64,000 nt of DNA from Fischerella sp. JS2. GTDB taxonomy: Bacteria; Cyanobacteriota; Cyanobacteriia; Cyanobacteriales; Nostocaceae. The position numbers and the translations under genes are program-made. Within the stretch, counting starts at the first letter, position 1; each line of letters opens with the position of its first letter. Below are positions 26,496-36,402 of this stretch, in pieces. Where the stretch lies: positions 6,511,724 to 6,575,723 of the forward strand of contig NZ_CP135918.1 of the NCBI RefSeq assembly GCF_032393985.1, read 5' to 3'. Below the pieces are notes generated by a model. That model was not told the DNA's origin. It searched no databases and saw only the letters and a list, made by a program, of their open reading frames with translations.

Positions 26496-26759
26496 TATAT
26501 CAAGTTTGTTAGTTGCTTATGATCAAAAACCTCACCCCGCCCTAGCGGGCACCCCTCTCCTTAGTAAAGAGAGGGGATAGGGGGGTCCCCTCTGGGGATA
26601 AGGGGCAGGGGGTGAGGTTATGATTTTGAGCTTTTCGAGTCAATTTGAATGAGGTTTTTCCGAGTTCTGTGTACATTGTAGCCTTACTAAGGAGAGGGGT
26701 GCCGAAGGCGGGGTGAGGTTAAAGGGGAACTATTAAAGTAATCATGCAAACTTGATATA
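26496..26759. mobile_element. 264-bp MITE-like element, family B, copy 2
   Basis: Its ends are TATATCAAGTTTG and the reverse complement CAAACTTGATATA, matching the ends of the element inside pdxJ (18789-18987). The right end also shares ATCATG-type inner bases. The interior has two blocks of CCCCTCTCC / GGAGAGGGG hairpins and no gene. It forms the right border of the DGR locus. Confidence 0.75.
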
Positions 26760-26823
26760 AAATCCAAAGTTGCGCCTATGCGATCGCACCTCTTAAAATA
26801 ATTAGCAGCCATTCCCTCCAGCA

Positions 26824-27315
26824 TCAAAAATACTCGTTAACAAGTTTCACATAAACCCGATCGCACCGTGTTGTCTCTATACCTGTTGCAGCTTTGTAAC
26901 CATTACTTTCATATAACTTAACTGCTTGAGCTAAAACGCTGGCGGTTTCAATCCAAATTTGCTGAAAACCACGACGGGCGATCGCACCTTCCAACTCTTG
27001 TAACAAATATTTCCCTAACCCTACACCCCTAACACTCGGCAAAAGATACATTTTCCTGATTTCTACAGCTTTTTCGCCCCTTTTTATGGGATAATATGCC
27101 CCCGTACCTACAACTTGATTTTGGTATTCAATTACCCAAAACTCCCCACCCGTAGCTAAATAACATTCTTCCACTTGCAACACATCCCGATCAGCACCAT
27201 CTGGTTCCCAACCAAGACCATACTCTGCTAACACCCACCGAATAACTTCAGAAGCCGGAATGCGATCGCCTTCTTCCCAATCACGAATCAAAAAATCTTG
27301 ATAATAACTATTCAT
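26824..27315 (-). CDS. GNAT-family N-acetyltransferase
   Basis: 163 residues with the GNAT core: IEYQNQVVGTGAYY (beta strands), acetyl-CoA pyrophosphate loop RGVGLGKYLL, and LYESNGYKA near the C-terminus. The KMYLLPSVRGVGLGKYLLQE arrangement matches small cytoplasmic acetyltransferases acting on amino acids or antibiotics; the substrate is unknown. It is not linked to an antitoxin. It stands between the DGR's flanking repeat and a heptamer repeat tract. Confidence 0.88.
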   Translation of the reverse strand: MNSYYQDFLIRDWEEGDRIPASEVIRWVLAEYGLGWEPDGADRDVLQVEECYLATGGEFWVIEYQNQVVGTGAYYPIKRGEKAVEIRKMYLLPSVRGVGLGKYLLQELEGAIARRGFQQIWIETASVLAQAVKLYESNGYKAATGIETTRCDRVYVKLVNEYF

Positions 27316-27352
27316 TTATTTGTCATTAGTCATTAGTCAATTGTCACTTTTT

Positions 27353-27535
27353 ATTCACCCCACCACCCCATCACCCCATCACCCCACCACCCCATCACCC
27401 CATCCCCCACCTCCCCATCACCCCATCACCCCACCACCCCATCACCCCATCCCCCACCACCCCATCACCCCATCCCCCCACCACCCCACCTCCCCATCAC
27501 CCCATCCCCCACCTCCCCATCACCCCACCTCCCCT
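27353..27535. repeat. Degenerate CCCCATC/CCCCACC heptamer repeat tract
   Basis: About 25 near-tandem 7-8-bp units of CACCCCATC type run over 180 bases, strongly C-rich on the plus strand. It enters the 3' end of the following minus-strand kinase gene, where it encodes a Gly/Arg/Trp-rich tail. Confidence 0.9.
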
Positions 27536-30500
27536 TCATCGGTAAAGAAATGACAAACTCCGTACCTTCTCCCAAAACAGAATTAACTGCAATTGTCCCG
27601 CTATGTTTCTCAACCACAATTTGTCGTGCGATCGCTAACCCTAATCCTGTTCCCTTACCAACCCCTTTGGTAGTAAATAAGTGGTCAAATATTCGGTTTT
27701 TCACATCTTCACTCATCCCTTTTCCATTATCAGCAATTGATATTTTTACGTTGTTATTTTCGACTGAGGTTTTAACTGTAATTCTGTGAGGATTTGCCTT
27801 CATTTCCTCCAAAGTACGCCCTATACTTGCTTCATCTAAAGCATCGATCGCATTTGCCAAAATATTCATAAATACCTGATTTAATTGTCCAGGAAAACAC
27901 TCGATTTGAGGTAAGTTTGCGTACTCAGTGAAAACTTCAATTGCTGGACGTTTTTCATTAGCTTTAAGGCGATGTTTGAGAATTAAAATTGTACTATCGA
28001 TACCTTCGTGGATATTAAATGCAACTTTATAATCTTTATCAGCACGGGAGAAAGTTCTTAAACTAGTGCTGATATTTTGCAACCTGTCGCACGCCATTAC
28101 CATTGCATCTATCATCTTCGGCAAGTCTTCTAAGCTATAATCCAAGTCTATTTCTGCGGCATGTTCAAGAATTTCTTCGCTAGGATTGGGTAAAGTTACT
28201 TGATATAATTTCAGGTGTTCGGTAATATCAGCAACAATAGGTTTAGCTTGTCTAAGAGTAGCAAAAATAAAGCCGAGAGGATTATTCATTTCATGGGCTA
28301 CCCCGGCTACTAAATTACCTAGTGCAGACATTTTTTCATTTTGAATAATTTGTAATTGGGCGTGTTGTAAATCTTGTAATGCTTTTTCTAATTCTTGGGA
28401 TTTTTGTTTGACAGCAGCTTCTGCTTGTTTGCGTTCTGTGATATCTAATAACAAACCATCCCAAATAATTGTGCCATCAGTTTGTTTGACCGGACGAGAT
28501 GCAGCATGAATCCATTTGACTTTACCGGAAGGGGTAATAATTCGTCCTTGATATTGCCAAGATTGCAAGGTTTGAGCAGAAATTGCTACAGACTCTTGAT
28601 AATGGACAATGTCTTCTGGGTGAGTCAAGGAAAGTAATTTGTTAGCGTCTGCGACTATTTCCTCTGGTGAAACTTCGTAAATTCCATAGCATCCAGGGCT
28701 GATATAGTTAAATTTTGGCATACCTTCTGGAGAAAGTTGGAACTGGTAAATCATACCAGGAGCATTTTCTGCTAATCGTAAAAAGCGGGCTTCACTTGCT
28801 TGTAAATTAGTGTATAATTGAGCTTTTTCTAGAGATATAGCTGCTTGAGTGCAAAGTAAGTTAATGACACTGAGGCGATCGCTTGTAAATACTCCAGATG
28901 TCAGTTTATTTTCTAGATATAAAATACCTACTAAATGCCCTTGGTTAATAATTGGGGTACACAATACACTCTTGGGTTTATATTCGAGCATATATTGACC
29001 AATTAGCCCGGGAATATCTGTTTGACAATTATCTATAACAACAGTTTCTTGGGTATTTTTGACATAATTAATTATTCTTCTTGGTATATATTCACAAGTA
29101 TCGGTTGATTCTGAAACCAGAATACTTTGGATTTCACCTTGTGGTTTGTTCTTGTGGCTAATAAAAGTAATTGCTCTTACTTGGCAAGTATTTTCTTGGA
29201 GGAGAATTAAGACAGTTTTTTTCGCACCAGAATTTTCTAAGATAATTCGCGTCAGGTTGATAATTAATTCTTCTAATTCGATGCTGCTGGAAATTGCTTG
29301 AGCGGCTTTGATCACACAAGTAAAATCTAGAATATCGGCAATACTACTACTAGCTGTAGTAGAAGTGTGAGTTGATCTAGAAGTGGAACTACGGGTAATA
29401 GTCGCAATCGTTTCAAAAGGATTGAGATTGAGTCGTCGTTGTTGCAGGATGGGTTTGAGAAGTTGGGGATAGCGTTGTTCTAAATCATTGGTCTTGGCTT
29501 TTGCTCCCCAACGTGCATAACAATAATACGCCTCCTGCATATATGCTTGGGCAACTTTTTCTTTGTTCCAGTCGAGGTAGAACTTGGCTGCGAGTTCATT
29601 GGCGATCGCTGCTTCTTGAACATAGCCATTAGCGATCGCTTCTTGGATAGCCATTTCGTAATAATCTGCGGCTTGTAGCTTATCCCCAGTTATACGCGCT
29701 TGTTCAGCCACAATTAAATTATATTTATGCTGGTAATTGACAGGCGCATGGTATGCCCATTCCTGCATTTTTGCCTGATTTTCGGCTACTTTCTGGAGAT
29801 AAAGTTGTTGCTGTGCTTCATTTGCTTGATGACAAAGGGCTAACAAACTCAGAGATTGATAGAAATTGCGTAAAGGAATTATTAATAAGCCTGCTGCACC
29901 CTGTTCATACTGCTCAAATTTTTGAGAATATTCCCAAGCAGATTCGTATTCACCAAATAGATAAGCCAGTAGTGATTTGGCGAGATAGACATAACAAATA
30001 CCATTAATATTATTAGTGGCAATCAAAGTCGGCAACATCTCTATTTCGTTAAAATTCTCGCCATTTAATTGACAGGGATTGACAGCTTCGCCTTGCAAAT
30101 TTTTCACAGTCTGCCGCCAGATATTTCCCCAAATCAAAGATACTTCCTGTTTAATTTGCTGCATCAGGTCGCAATATTTATCTGCTTCTCGGGCAGCATT
30201 TTCTAGATTTTCTCCACTCCAAAACAGAAACTGACAATAGCAATTAGCACAATAGCCTACATATTCTAAATTTCCGGTTTCTAATCCACTTTGCAATCCA
30301 TCTAAAAACAAAATTAATGTAGATTTAATGGCATCTTTCCAGTGTTTAATAAACAGACTATATGTTAGATAAACTCTACTTTTAAGTTCTTTAGTTTGAA
30401 ATTTATCTAACAGTTGTACCGCCAGTCGCCCAAACTGATACCCATCTTCAATAGCACCAATACTACACAAGAACAATCCATAAAGACTATAAGCAATAGC

Positions 30501-33353
30501 TGCCTGGGGTGAATTACCATTTTGGATACAAATTCTGATCATGGTAAAAATCTTGAGTGGTAGCAACATAGGTTTAGCTATATAAACCGGGGCAAACAAA
30601 CCCGATAAAATCCGAAGCGCCACCAAGTATTTTGGATTAGTTATTTCTGGCATATCTGCCAAGGCTGCGATCAATTGATTCATCAACAATTGTTGCAACT
30701 GCTGATGTTCAGCAAAAATCATTTGAGTGTTACTGTCTTCAGGCAAAGTCAAGTCTAGTAATTGCAGTGCTTCTTTACCTGTAGCGATCGCTTCAATAAA
30801 TTTATTTTGTGCCGTATAAGATTGGATTTGAATCTCATAGGTACGAACTTTTTCCAAGGGAGATTTAGCATTTTTGAGGAGAATATCTACTAAAGATTTT
30901 GATGATTCAAAGTTTGTATTCAGATATTCTGCCTCAGCCGCAGATTCGTAAATAGCCAAAGTCAATTCATAGCTGCTTTGCCAAGAATTTGTTGGTAAAA
31001 GATCCATTGCTACTTTGAAATACTCCACCGCTGCGCCGTAAGCAGTCGAGTTTTTGGCTTTACAACCAGCTATCAGATTTAACCGAGAAAGATGTTCTTG
31101 TTCGTCAGCTTCCGCAATTAACTCCACTCCATAATTGAGTTGGTTAACGATCGCAAAAATTTCTTCCTCTTGCTGGTCTGTTGGTGTATTCTGTAACAAC
31201 AATCGCCCAATTTTCAGGTGGGTTGACTGTTTTTGTACTTCTGGAATTAGTGAATAGGCAGCTTGTTGGACGCGATCGTGGAGAAACCGATAGGCAACAT
31301 TTGCGATTTTTTCTGTATTTACACTTAGTTCATCATGAGTCAAATAAAATTTATATACCTCAGTTTGCGGCAGAATCAATCCTTCCTGTAACGCTTTCCA
31401 CAAAGCCGCCGCCGTATCTGCTTCTGATTTTTCTGAAACAATCGCCAAGGTGGCTAAATCAAATTGATTGCCGATACAAGCCCCTAACTTGAGAACCTGT
31501 TGGGTTTGGCTAGGCAATTTTTGTAACTGCTGCGCCATAAATTCCACCACATCATCGGTGAGAGACACCGCATTAATTTGAGAAATATCACATTCCCAGC
31601 CTCCTGACTTGCTAAGGTGGTTAAACCTAATGTATCCATCTTCGTGTAAGGCTTTGAGAAACTGCGTTGTGAAAAAGGGATTACCTTTGGTTTTGCGATC
31701 AATTAATTCCGTCAGAGGTTGCGATCGCTGAGTTGAACAATGCAACGTATCAGCAACCAACTGATTCGTATCATCAAAAGTAAGGGGGGCGAGAGTAATT
31801 GTATTGACAGTCTTCCCAGCTTTCTTCAGTTCCTCCACCGTTAAGATGAATGGGTGTACTGGTGAAACTTCATTGTCACGATAAGCCCCCAACAACAGCA
31901 GATACCCCTTATCCCCCATCAGCAGTTTGATCAACTGAACAGAAGCCGAATCTGCCCACTGTAAGTCATCCAAAAACATCACTAGTGGATGTTCCACAGT
32001 CGTAAACACTTCAATGAACTTTTGGAACAGCAAATTAAAGCGATTCTGTGCCGCACTACCTGAAAGTTCGGGTGCGATCGGTTGTTTGCCAATCACCCAC
32101 TCTAGTTCGGGAATGACTTCAATCAGAACTTGTCCATTGTCTCCCACAGCTGCCAAAATCTTAGTTTTCCAGGTTTGCAGTTGGATATCAGATTCCGACA
32201 GCAATTGTCCCATCAAATCCCGCAAAGCTTGCACAAAGGCAGAAAAAGGAATGTTGCGATTAAACTGATCAAACTTGCCTTTGATGAAATACCCTTGCTG
32301 ACGGGTAATAGGCTTGTGGACTTCATTAACAACAGCCGTTTTACCAATACCCGAAAATCCCGCCACAAGCATCATTTCCGATGTGCCATCAGCGACGCGA
32401 TCAAAAGCATCAAGTAACGTCTGCACTTCCACTTCCCGTCCATAAAGTTTTTCGGGGATGAGAAAGCGATCGCACAAATCCCGCTTAGCAATTTCAAAAT
32501 ATGTAATTTTGCCAGTATCTTTTAGTTGACGCAAACAAGTTTCTAAATCGTGCTGTAATCCCAAAGCACTCTGATATCTATCTTCGGCATTTTTCGCCAT
32601 TAATTTGCTCACAATATCCCATAATACTTGGGGAATCTCTTCTTTGTTCCTCCGTGTCGGCATTTTCGCAATATGACAATGCACCAACTCCATCGGATCA
32701 TCAGATATAAAAGGTAACTCTCCTGTTAATAACTCATAAAACGTCACACCAAGAGAATAAAAATCGCTGCGGTAGTCAATCCCTCGGTTCATTCTGCCAG
32801 TTTGTTCCGGGGAAATATAAGCGAGTGTTCCTTCTAAACCATTGGGACTTTTAATTTCTTGGGTTTCTTTAGGAAGTAATGAAGCGATACTAAAGTCGAT
32901 CAGTTGAACTTGTTTTGTTTGAGGATGAATCAGGATGTTCGCAGGTTTAATGTCTTTGTGGATGACTAGGTTTTGGTGTAAATCGTGGAGAATATTAATT
33001 AATTGGATTGCTACTGCCAAAAATTCTTCCAGAGAGAGAATAGTATTTTTTATGTACTCTCGTAAAGAAATTCCCCCAGTATCCGCCATCACCAAAATAT
33101 AACCATTACCATAGGCTTCCAATGATAAAGGATGAATGATACCGGGAATATCGAGATTTTTGCTAATAGTGTATTGATTGCGAAATTGCAGTAATTCGTT
33201 GAAACTAGGATATTCAGAGGCAAGAAGCTTAATAACCACAGCCAGAGAATCCTTTTCTCTCACCCCTCGGTATACCAAAGTTCTGGAACCAGTGTACAAA
33301 TGTTCGCTAATTTCATATCCGGGGATAACAGAAGCATGATTTATAGTACTCAT
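27465..33353 (-). CDS. Ser/Thr kinase - AAA ATPase - GAF - PAS - histidine kinase fusion
   Basis: 1962 residues. Kinase domain 10-270: Lys42, Asp134 (HKDIKPANI), and DFS (153-155) in place of DFG. PknK-like ATPase from about 300: Walker A GFSGIGKT (332-339) and Walker B VMFLDDLQWAD. A long helical TPR-like middle follows (about 700-1290). A GAF domain (about 1320-1490) and PAS domain (about 1500-1640) lead to a histidine kinase with His1687 (GVAHEMNNPLG) and IADNGKGM. This is the heterocystous-cyanobacterial HstK-type layout, a cytoplasmic signal integrator. The last 22 residues (1941-1962, starting GRWGDGEVGDG) are translated heptamer repeat and not family sequence, so the native C-terminus was replaced or extended. 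Confidence 0.92.
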   Translation of the reverse strand: MSTINHASVIPGYEISEHLYTGSRTLVYRGVREKDSLAVVIKLLASEYPSFNELLQFRNQYTISKNLDIPGIIHPLSLEAYGNGYILVMADTGGISLREYIKNTILSLEEFLAVAIQLINILHDLHQNLVIHKDIKPANILIHPQTKQVQLIDFSIASLLPKETQEIKSPNGLEGTLAYISPEQTGRMNRGIDYRSDFYSLGVTFYELLTGELPFISDDPMELVHCHIAKMPTRRNKEEIPQVLWDIVSKLMAKNAEDRYQSALGLQHDLETCLRQLKDTGKITYFEIAKRDLCDRFLIPEKLYGREVEVQTLLDAFDRVADGTSEMMLVAGFSGIGKTAVVNEVHKPITRQQGYFIKGKFDQFNRNIPFSAFVQALRDLMGQLLSESDIQLQTWKTKILAAVGDNGQVLIEVIPELEWVIGKQPIAPELSGSAAQNRFNLLFQKFIEVFTTVEHPLVMFLDDLQWADSASVQLIKLLMGDKGYLLLLGAYRDNEVSPVHPFILTVEELKKAGKTVNTITLAPLTFDDTNQLVADTLHCSTQRSQPLTELIDRKTKGNPFFTTQFLKALHEDGYIRFNHLSKSGGWECDISQINAVSLTDDVVEFMAQQLQKLPSQTQQVLKLGACIGNQFDLATLAIVSEKSEADTAAALWKALQEGLILPQTEVYKFYLTHDELSVNTEKIANVAYRFLHDRVQQAAYSLIPEVQKQSTHLKIGRLLLQNTPTDQQEEEIFAIVNQLNYGVELIAEADEQEHLSRLNLIAGCKAKNSTAYGAAVEYFKVAMDLLPTNSWQSSYELTLAIYESAAEAEYLNTNFESSKSLVDILLKNAKSPLEKVRTYEIQIQSYTAQNKFIEAIATGKEALQLLDLTLPEDSNTQMIFAEHQQLQQLLMNQLIAALADMPEITNPKYLVALRILSGLFAPVYIAKPMLLPLKIFTMIRICIQNGNSPQAAIAYSLYGLFLCSIGAIEDGYQFGRLAVQLLDKFQTKELKSRVYLTYSLFIKHWKDAIKSTLILFLDGLQSGLETGNLEYVGYCANCYCQFLFWSGENLENAAREADKYCDLMQQIKQEVSLIWGNIWRQTVKNLQGEAVNPCQLNGENFNEIEMLPTLIATNNINGICYVYLAKSLLAYLFGEYESAWEYSQKFEQYEQGAAGLLIIPLRNFYQSLSLLALCHQANEAQQQLYLQKVAENQAKMQEWAYHAPVNYQHKYNLIVAEQARITGDKLQAADYYEMAIQEAIANGYVQEAAIANELAAKFYLDWNKEKVAQAYMQEAYYCYARWGAKAKTNDLEQRYPQLLKPILQQRRLNLNPFETIATITRSSTSRSTHTSTTASSSIADILDFTCVIKAAQAISSSIELEELIINLTRIILENSGAKKTVLILLQENTCQVRAITFISHKNKPQGEIQSILVSESTDTCEYIPRRIINYVKNTQETVVIDNCQTDIPGLIGQYMLEYKPKSVLCTPIINQGHLVGILYLENKLTSGVFTSDRLSVINLLCTQAAISLEKAQLYTNLQASEARFLRLAENAPGMIYQFQLSPEGMPKFNYISPGCYGIYEVSPEEIVADANKLLSLTHPEDIVHYQESVAISAQTLQSWQYQGRIITPSGKVKWIHAASRPVKQTDGTIIWDGLLLDITERKQAEAAVKQKSQELEKALQDLQHAQLQIIQNEKMSALGNLVAGVAHEMNNPLGFIFATLRQAKPIVADITEHLKLYQVTLPNPSEEILEHAAEIDLDYSLEDLPKMIDAMVMACDRLQNISTSLRTFSRADKDYKVAFNIHEGIDSTILILKHRLKANEKRPAIEVFTEYANLPQIECFPGQLNQVFMNILANAIDALDEASIGRTLEEMKANPHRITVKTSVENNNVKISIADNGKGMSEDVKNRIFDHLFTTKGVGKGTGLGLAIARQIVVEKHSGTIAVNSVLGEGTEFVISLPMKGRWGDGEVGDGVMGRWGGGGMG

Positions 33354-33656
33354 TTATACTTGCCTCGTGTTGCAGGTTTACTTTTGCCTCACGAAATTAT
33401 TATTCCCATAAACTAAATGCGATAAACACAAATACACACCGATAATCCATCTGTGTTTATCGCCTTGCACGGTGTTCGCTTTCCCAAAAAAGATTGGATT
33501 ATTGAGATGAGTTGCTGTCACGACAAAAATAAATGAATGTCGAACACAGATAAACACAAATACACACAGATAAATCATCGGTGTTCGTCATAACCATCAA
33601 CCCTTTCAAGTCTTTACCAGCTAGAGTGATGTGATTGATATCAGTAATCATAACTC
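33354..33656. other. Intergenic with CACAGATAAACACA-type repeats
   Basis: About 300 bases upstream of the large kinase. It contains two clusters of ACACAAATACACAC/CACAGATAAACACA (about 33424-33450 and 33544-33572), the second flanked by GTCGAACA. No gene was found. It should contain the kinase promoter. Confidence 0.6.
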
Positions 33657-34262
33657 TTAACTATGAATTCTCGGTTCAGGATGTAAATTTACTAGCAATT
33701 CACTCTCAATAATTGCTAATTCATCTAATCTCTGTATGACAATTTCACGGTCAAAATAACTATCAGCCAACACCCAATATGTACCGAAGTGTCGTGCTTC
33801 TGATGCCATTAAACCATGATAGAATTTTGCTAATTTTGGCTCAGGGCAATGAGTAGCTAATAAACCCAAACGTTCGTGACTACGTGCTTCTATTAAACCA
33901 CTGACCAACAAAGAATCTAAAAAGCGATCGGGTTCTTTAGGGCGGATTTGGGCTTTTAAACCTGCACCATAGGGAGGTGGTGTCAGGGGGCGCATAGGTA
34001 TATTTCTATCTTCTAGCCATTGATTTACTTGCTCAAAATGTTCAAGTTCTTCGCGGGCAATTTTAGTTAGTTCCCGTACCATCTTGGCATTGGAAGGATA
34101 GCGAAACATCAAGTTCAACGCCACACCAGCAGCTTTGCGTTCACATTGAGCGTGGTCGAGGAGGATAATGTCTAAATTAGATATAGCCTGTTCTACCCAA
34201 GCAGAACTGGTGGATTGTTTGAGAATGTTAATTGTTGGTAAAGCAGAAGACAGCACAGTCAA
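33657..34262 (-). CDS. miaE: tRNA-(ms2io6A)-hydroxylase-like diiron protein
   Basis: 201 residues, ferritin-like four-helix fold. Probable iron ligands: Glu41 (HAQCERKAAG), Glu72/His75 (EELEHFEQV), Glu125 (LIEARSHERLG) and Glu155/His158 (MASEARHFGTYW). This pattern and the PPYGAGLKAQIRPKEP loop match MiaE, which hydroxylates the isopentenyl side chain of modified A37 in tRNAs reading UNN codons. MiaE-like proteins are common in cyanobacteria. The gene stands alone, followed by repeats and preceded by the kinase region. Confidence 0.88.
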   Translation of the reverse strand: MTVLSSALPTINILKQSTSSAWVEQAISNLDIILLDHAQCERKAAGVALNLMFRYPSNAKMVRELTKIAREELEHFEQVNQWLEDRNIPMRPLTPPPYGAGLKAQIRPKEPDRFLDSLLVSGLIEARSHERLGLLATHCPEPKLAKFYHGLMASEARHFGTYWVLADSYFDREIVIQRLDELAIIESELLVNLHPEPRIHS

Positions 34263-34390
34263 AATTTAGAAATCTCTACTTTATTGTAAATTGACTGGGG
34301 AGATGGGGAACTCGGGGTCCCCTGGAGGGGATTAGGGGCTGTGGGGAGTGTGGGGAGTGTGAGGAGAATAACCAACCACTAACCACTAAT

Positions 34391-34472
34391 GTACAGACGC
34401 GATGTTCCTGGCGTCTCTACCTACTAACTACTAACCACTAATGTACAGACGCGATGTTCCTGGCGTCTCTAC
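34391..34472. repeat. Two 30-bp palindromic repeats in tandem
   Basis: Copies at 34391-34420 and 34443-34472, each starting GTACAGACGCG and ending GGCGTCTCTAC, are joined by CTAACTACTAACC spacers. The region 34263-34490 is otherwise low-complexity filler between miaE and the Hsp20 gene. Confidence 0.85.
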
Positions 34473-34490
34473 CCACTAACTACTAATCAT

Positions 34491-34510
34491 AAAAAAACCG
34501 CTTTCGCGGT
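34491..34510 (-). terminator. Rho-independent terminator of the Hsp20 gene
   Basis: Read on the minus strand: stem ACCGC, GAAA tetraloop, stem GCGGT, then a run of seven T. A longer alternative pairing with ACCGCTTTCG at about 34535-34544 is possible. It lies about 90 bases after the Hsp20 stop. Confidence 0.8.
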
Positions 34511-34600
34511 CTAAAATTTAATTTCTAGAAAACGAAAGCGGTGAATTCATGTCACACAAACCAACCAATGAGGCAAACTTTTGAATTGAACAATTACTAA

Positions 34601-35077
34601 TTAAGCAGCTTGAGGTTCTTCAGTTGGGGTTGTTGCAACTGGCTCAGTAGTGTTATCTGCTAAATTGATTTTGACTACTTGCTGACGCGCTTGTGCAACT
34701 TTAGGTAATGTCAAGGTCAATACACCGTTTTTGTACTCAGCTTGCACTTGGTCATTCTGAATTGCTATTGGCAGAGGAATCACTCTTTGGAATTTACCGT
34801 AACGGAACTCTGAACGGATATGACCTTTGTTTTCGTAACGGTGTTCACCAGTAATGGCAACTGCTTCTCTTGTTACCTGAATATCTAAGTCTTTTGCTTC
34901 CACACCAGGAATTTGAACCCGCAAAATTAGGTTATCATTCGTATTTTGGAGTTCAACTGCTGGTTTCCAAGTCATTTCTGGCTGACGCTTAACTTTCAAC
35001 ATATCATCAAAAATTCGATCCATTTGACGGTGTAAAGCATCAATTTCTTGGAAAGGTTGCCAACGAATAATAGCCAT
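34601..35077 (-). CDS. hspA: Small heat-shock protein, Hsp20/alpha-crystallin family
   Basis: 158 residues starting MAIIRWQPFQEIDALHRQM, the usual cyanobacterial HspA N-terminus. AGGGGA lies about 8 bases before this ATG; an in-frame ATG 15 codons upstream is less likely. The alpha-crystallin domain covers about 35-135 (NLILRVQIPGVEAKDLDIQV, YENKGHIRSEFRYGKFQRVI, YKNGVLTLTLPK). The C-terminal tail is Thr/Glu-rich (TTEPVATTPTEEPQ). Known role: ATP-independent holdase oligomer protecting proteins and thylakoid membranes in heat. Monocistronic, with its own terminator. Confidence 0.93.
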   Translation of the reverse strand: MAIIRWQPFQEIDALHRQMDRIFDDMLKVKRQPEMTWKPAVELQNTNDNLILRVQIPGVEAKDLDIQVTREAVAITGEHRYENKGHIRSEFRYGKFQRVIPLPIAIQNDQVQAEYKNGVLTLTLPKVAQARQQVVKINLADNTTEPVATTPTEEPQAA

Positions 35078-35517
35078 TTTTAATTTCCCCTGATCGCCCT
35101 TAATTCTTGACTTTTGATTCATACATCTATGATGGCGACTCTCTATTGAAGAGTTAGTGAGGTAAACCGGATGGTTTTGGGCGTGAATACCAGTCTTTGG
35201 GGAGAAGCAAGTTAGAGAATTAAGCCTCTAGTGCAAATTTTTCTTGGGCAAACTAGCTTGAAAAAGGGTGTGGGGTGTAGGGGTTTAGGGAGGACTGGAG
35301 CCGGAGGAAACCTCCGGCTAAGGAAGTCCGTGATGTAGGAGGAGTCAAATTTTCATTCTTTCGTTGTGGGCAATTGCCCGTGAATATCTTGCACTTAATT
35401 CCAAAGTGCAATGTCTCCACTACCTTATGCGTAGGATAATAATTCCAAATTCTTAGTTCCGGATTTATTTTATCAAAATAGGGCAAATCGACTCCCAGAG
35501 AACTTGGTAGCAACCTC
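35078..35517. other. Divergent upstream region of hspA and the SMP-30 gene, with strong hairpin
   Basis: 440 bases without a gene. A perfect 9-bp stem, AGCCGGAGG-AAA-CCTCCGGCT, lies at 35299-35319 with outer GGACT/AGTCC arms. It resembles a common cyanobacterial dispersed hairpin and not a known riboswitch. The promoters of both flanking genes must lie here; no clear CIRCE operator was seen. Confidence 0.55.
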
Positions 35518-36402
35518 ATGAGCCAATCAGTTCAAAATGTACTTACTGCTCGTGCGCGCTTAGGCGAGTGTCCTGTGTGGGATAGTGATCGCCAGCAGCT
35601 TTTTTGGGTTGATATTTATAATCACCGAGTCCACCACTTTGAGCCTGCCACTGGGCAAGATCGCTACTTTGATACAGGCGATGTGGTGAGTGCGATCGCT
35701 CTAGCAGGCAATGATCGACTGCTAGTGGCGCTGCGCGATCGCCTTGCTTTTCTCAGCACCCCCACGGGCGAAATCACGACTTTATATCAAATTGAGTTTC
35801 CCCATCCCGATACTCGCTTCAATGATGGCAAATGCGATTCCCAAGGGCGCTTTTGGATCGGCTCCGTCAGCGAAGCACCAGGACAGGCAGCACTTTACCG
35901 CTATGATCCAGATGGTTCCCTACACGTTATGGAAACAGGGCTAACAATCTCTAACGGGTTAGGCTGGAGTCCCGATCAGTCAACGTTTTACTTAACTGAC
36001 TCCGCTCAACATCAAATCTATGCCTATGACTTTGAGGCAGAAACGGGAACCATTACCAATCGCCGTATCCTAGTTGACCTTGGTAACGAAACTGTAGAAC
36101 CGGATGGACTAGCGATCGACTGCCAAGGTAATCTCTGGTCTGCACTGTGGGATGGATGGTGCATTGCCTGCTTTAGCCCAGCAGGACAAGAAATCCTGCG
36201 GGTAAAAATGCCAGTGCAGCGCCCTACTTGTCTCGCCTTCGGGGGCAGCCACTTGAGTGACCTTTACATCACCTCTGCATCAGTTGGGCTGAGTCAGAAG
36301 GAGATTCAACAGGGGTTATACGCCGGAGATTTATTTTGCCTCTCAACCAACTTCTCCGGAATGCCTACTCAACAGTTTTTGGGTTTCTCAAGAATCCAGT
36401 GA
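35518..36402 (+). CDS. SMP-30/gluconolactonase (regucalcin)-family lactonase
   Basis: 294 residues, six-bladed propeller family. Metal ligands of the family are visible: Glu17 (RLGECPVW), Asn146 (LTISNGLGWSPD) and Asp196 (EPDGLAID); Arg100/Asn102 (RFNDGKCD) contact substrate in homologues. Expected reaction: hydrolysis of sugar lactones such as gluconolactone, cytoplasmic. Codon use is richer in G+C than its AT-rich surroundings, and the ORF begins right at the end of a gene-poor region. No sugar-utilisation gene is adjacent, so the natural substrate is unclear. Confidence 0.9.
   Translation: MSQSVQNVLTARARLGECPVWDSDRQQLFWVDIYNHRVHHFEPATGQDRYFDTGDVVSAIALAGNDRLLVALRDRLAFLSTPTGEITTLYQIEFPHPDTRFNDGKCDSQGRFWIGSVSEAPGQAALYRYDPDGSLHVMETGLTISNGLGWSPDQSTFYLTDSAQHQIYAYDFEAETGTITNRRILVDLGNETVEPDGLAIDCQGNLWSALWDGWCIACFSPAGQEILRVKMPVQRPTCLAFGGSHLSDLYITSASVGLSQKEIQQGLYAGDLFCLSTNFSGMPTQQFLGFSRIQ

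Noticed and set aside
26138-26512. Open frames across the template repeat on both strands
   Set aside because: The TR is non-coding in known DGRs; these frames arise from its AAC-rich composition and overlap the RT end.
27353-27535. Possible CRISPR or structured RNA
   Set aside because: It is a degenerate C-rich heptamer repeat with no spacers or consistent unit length.
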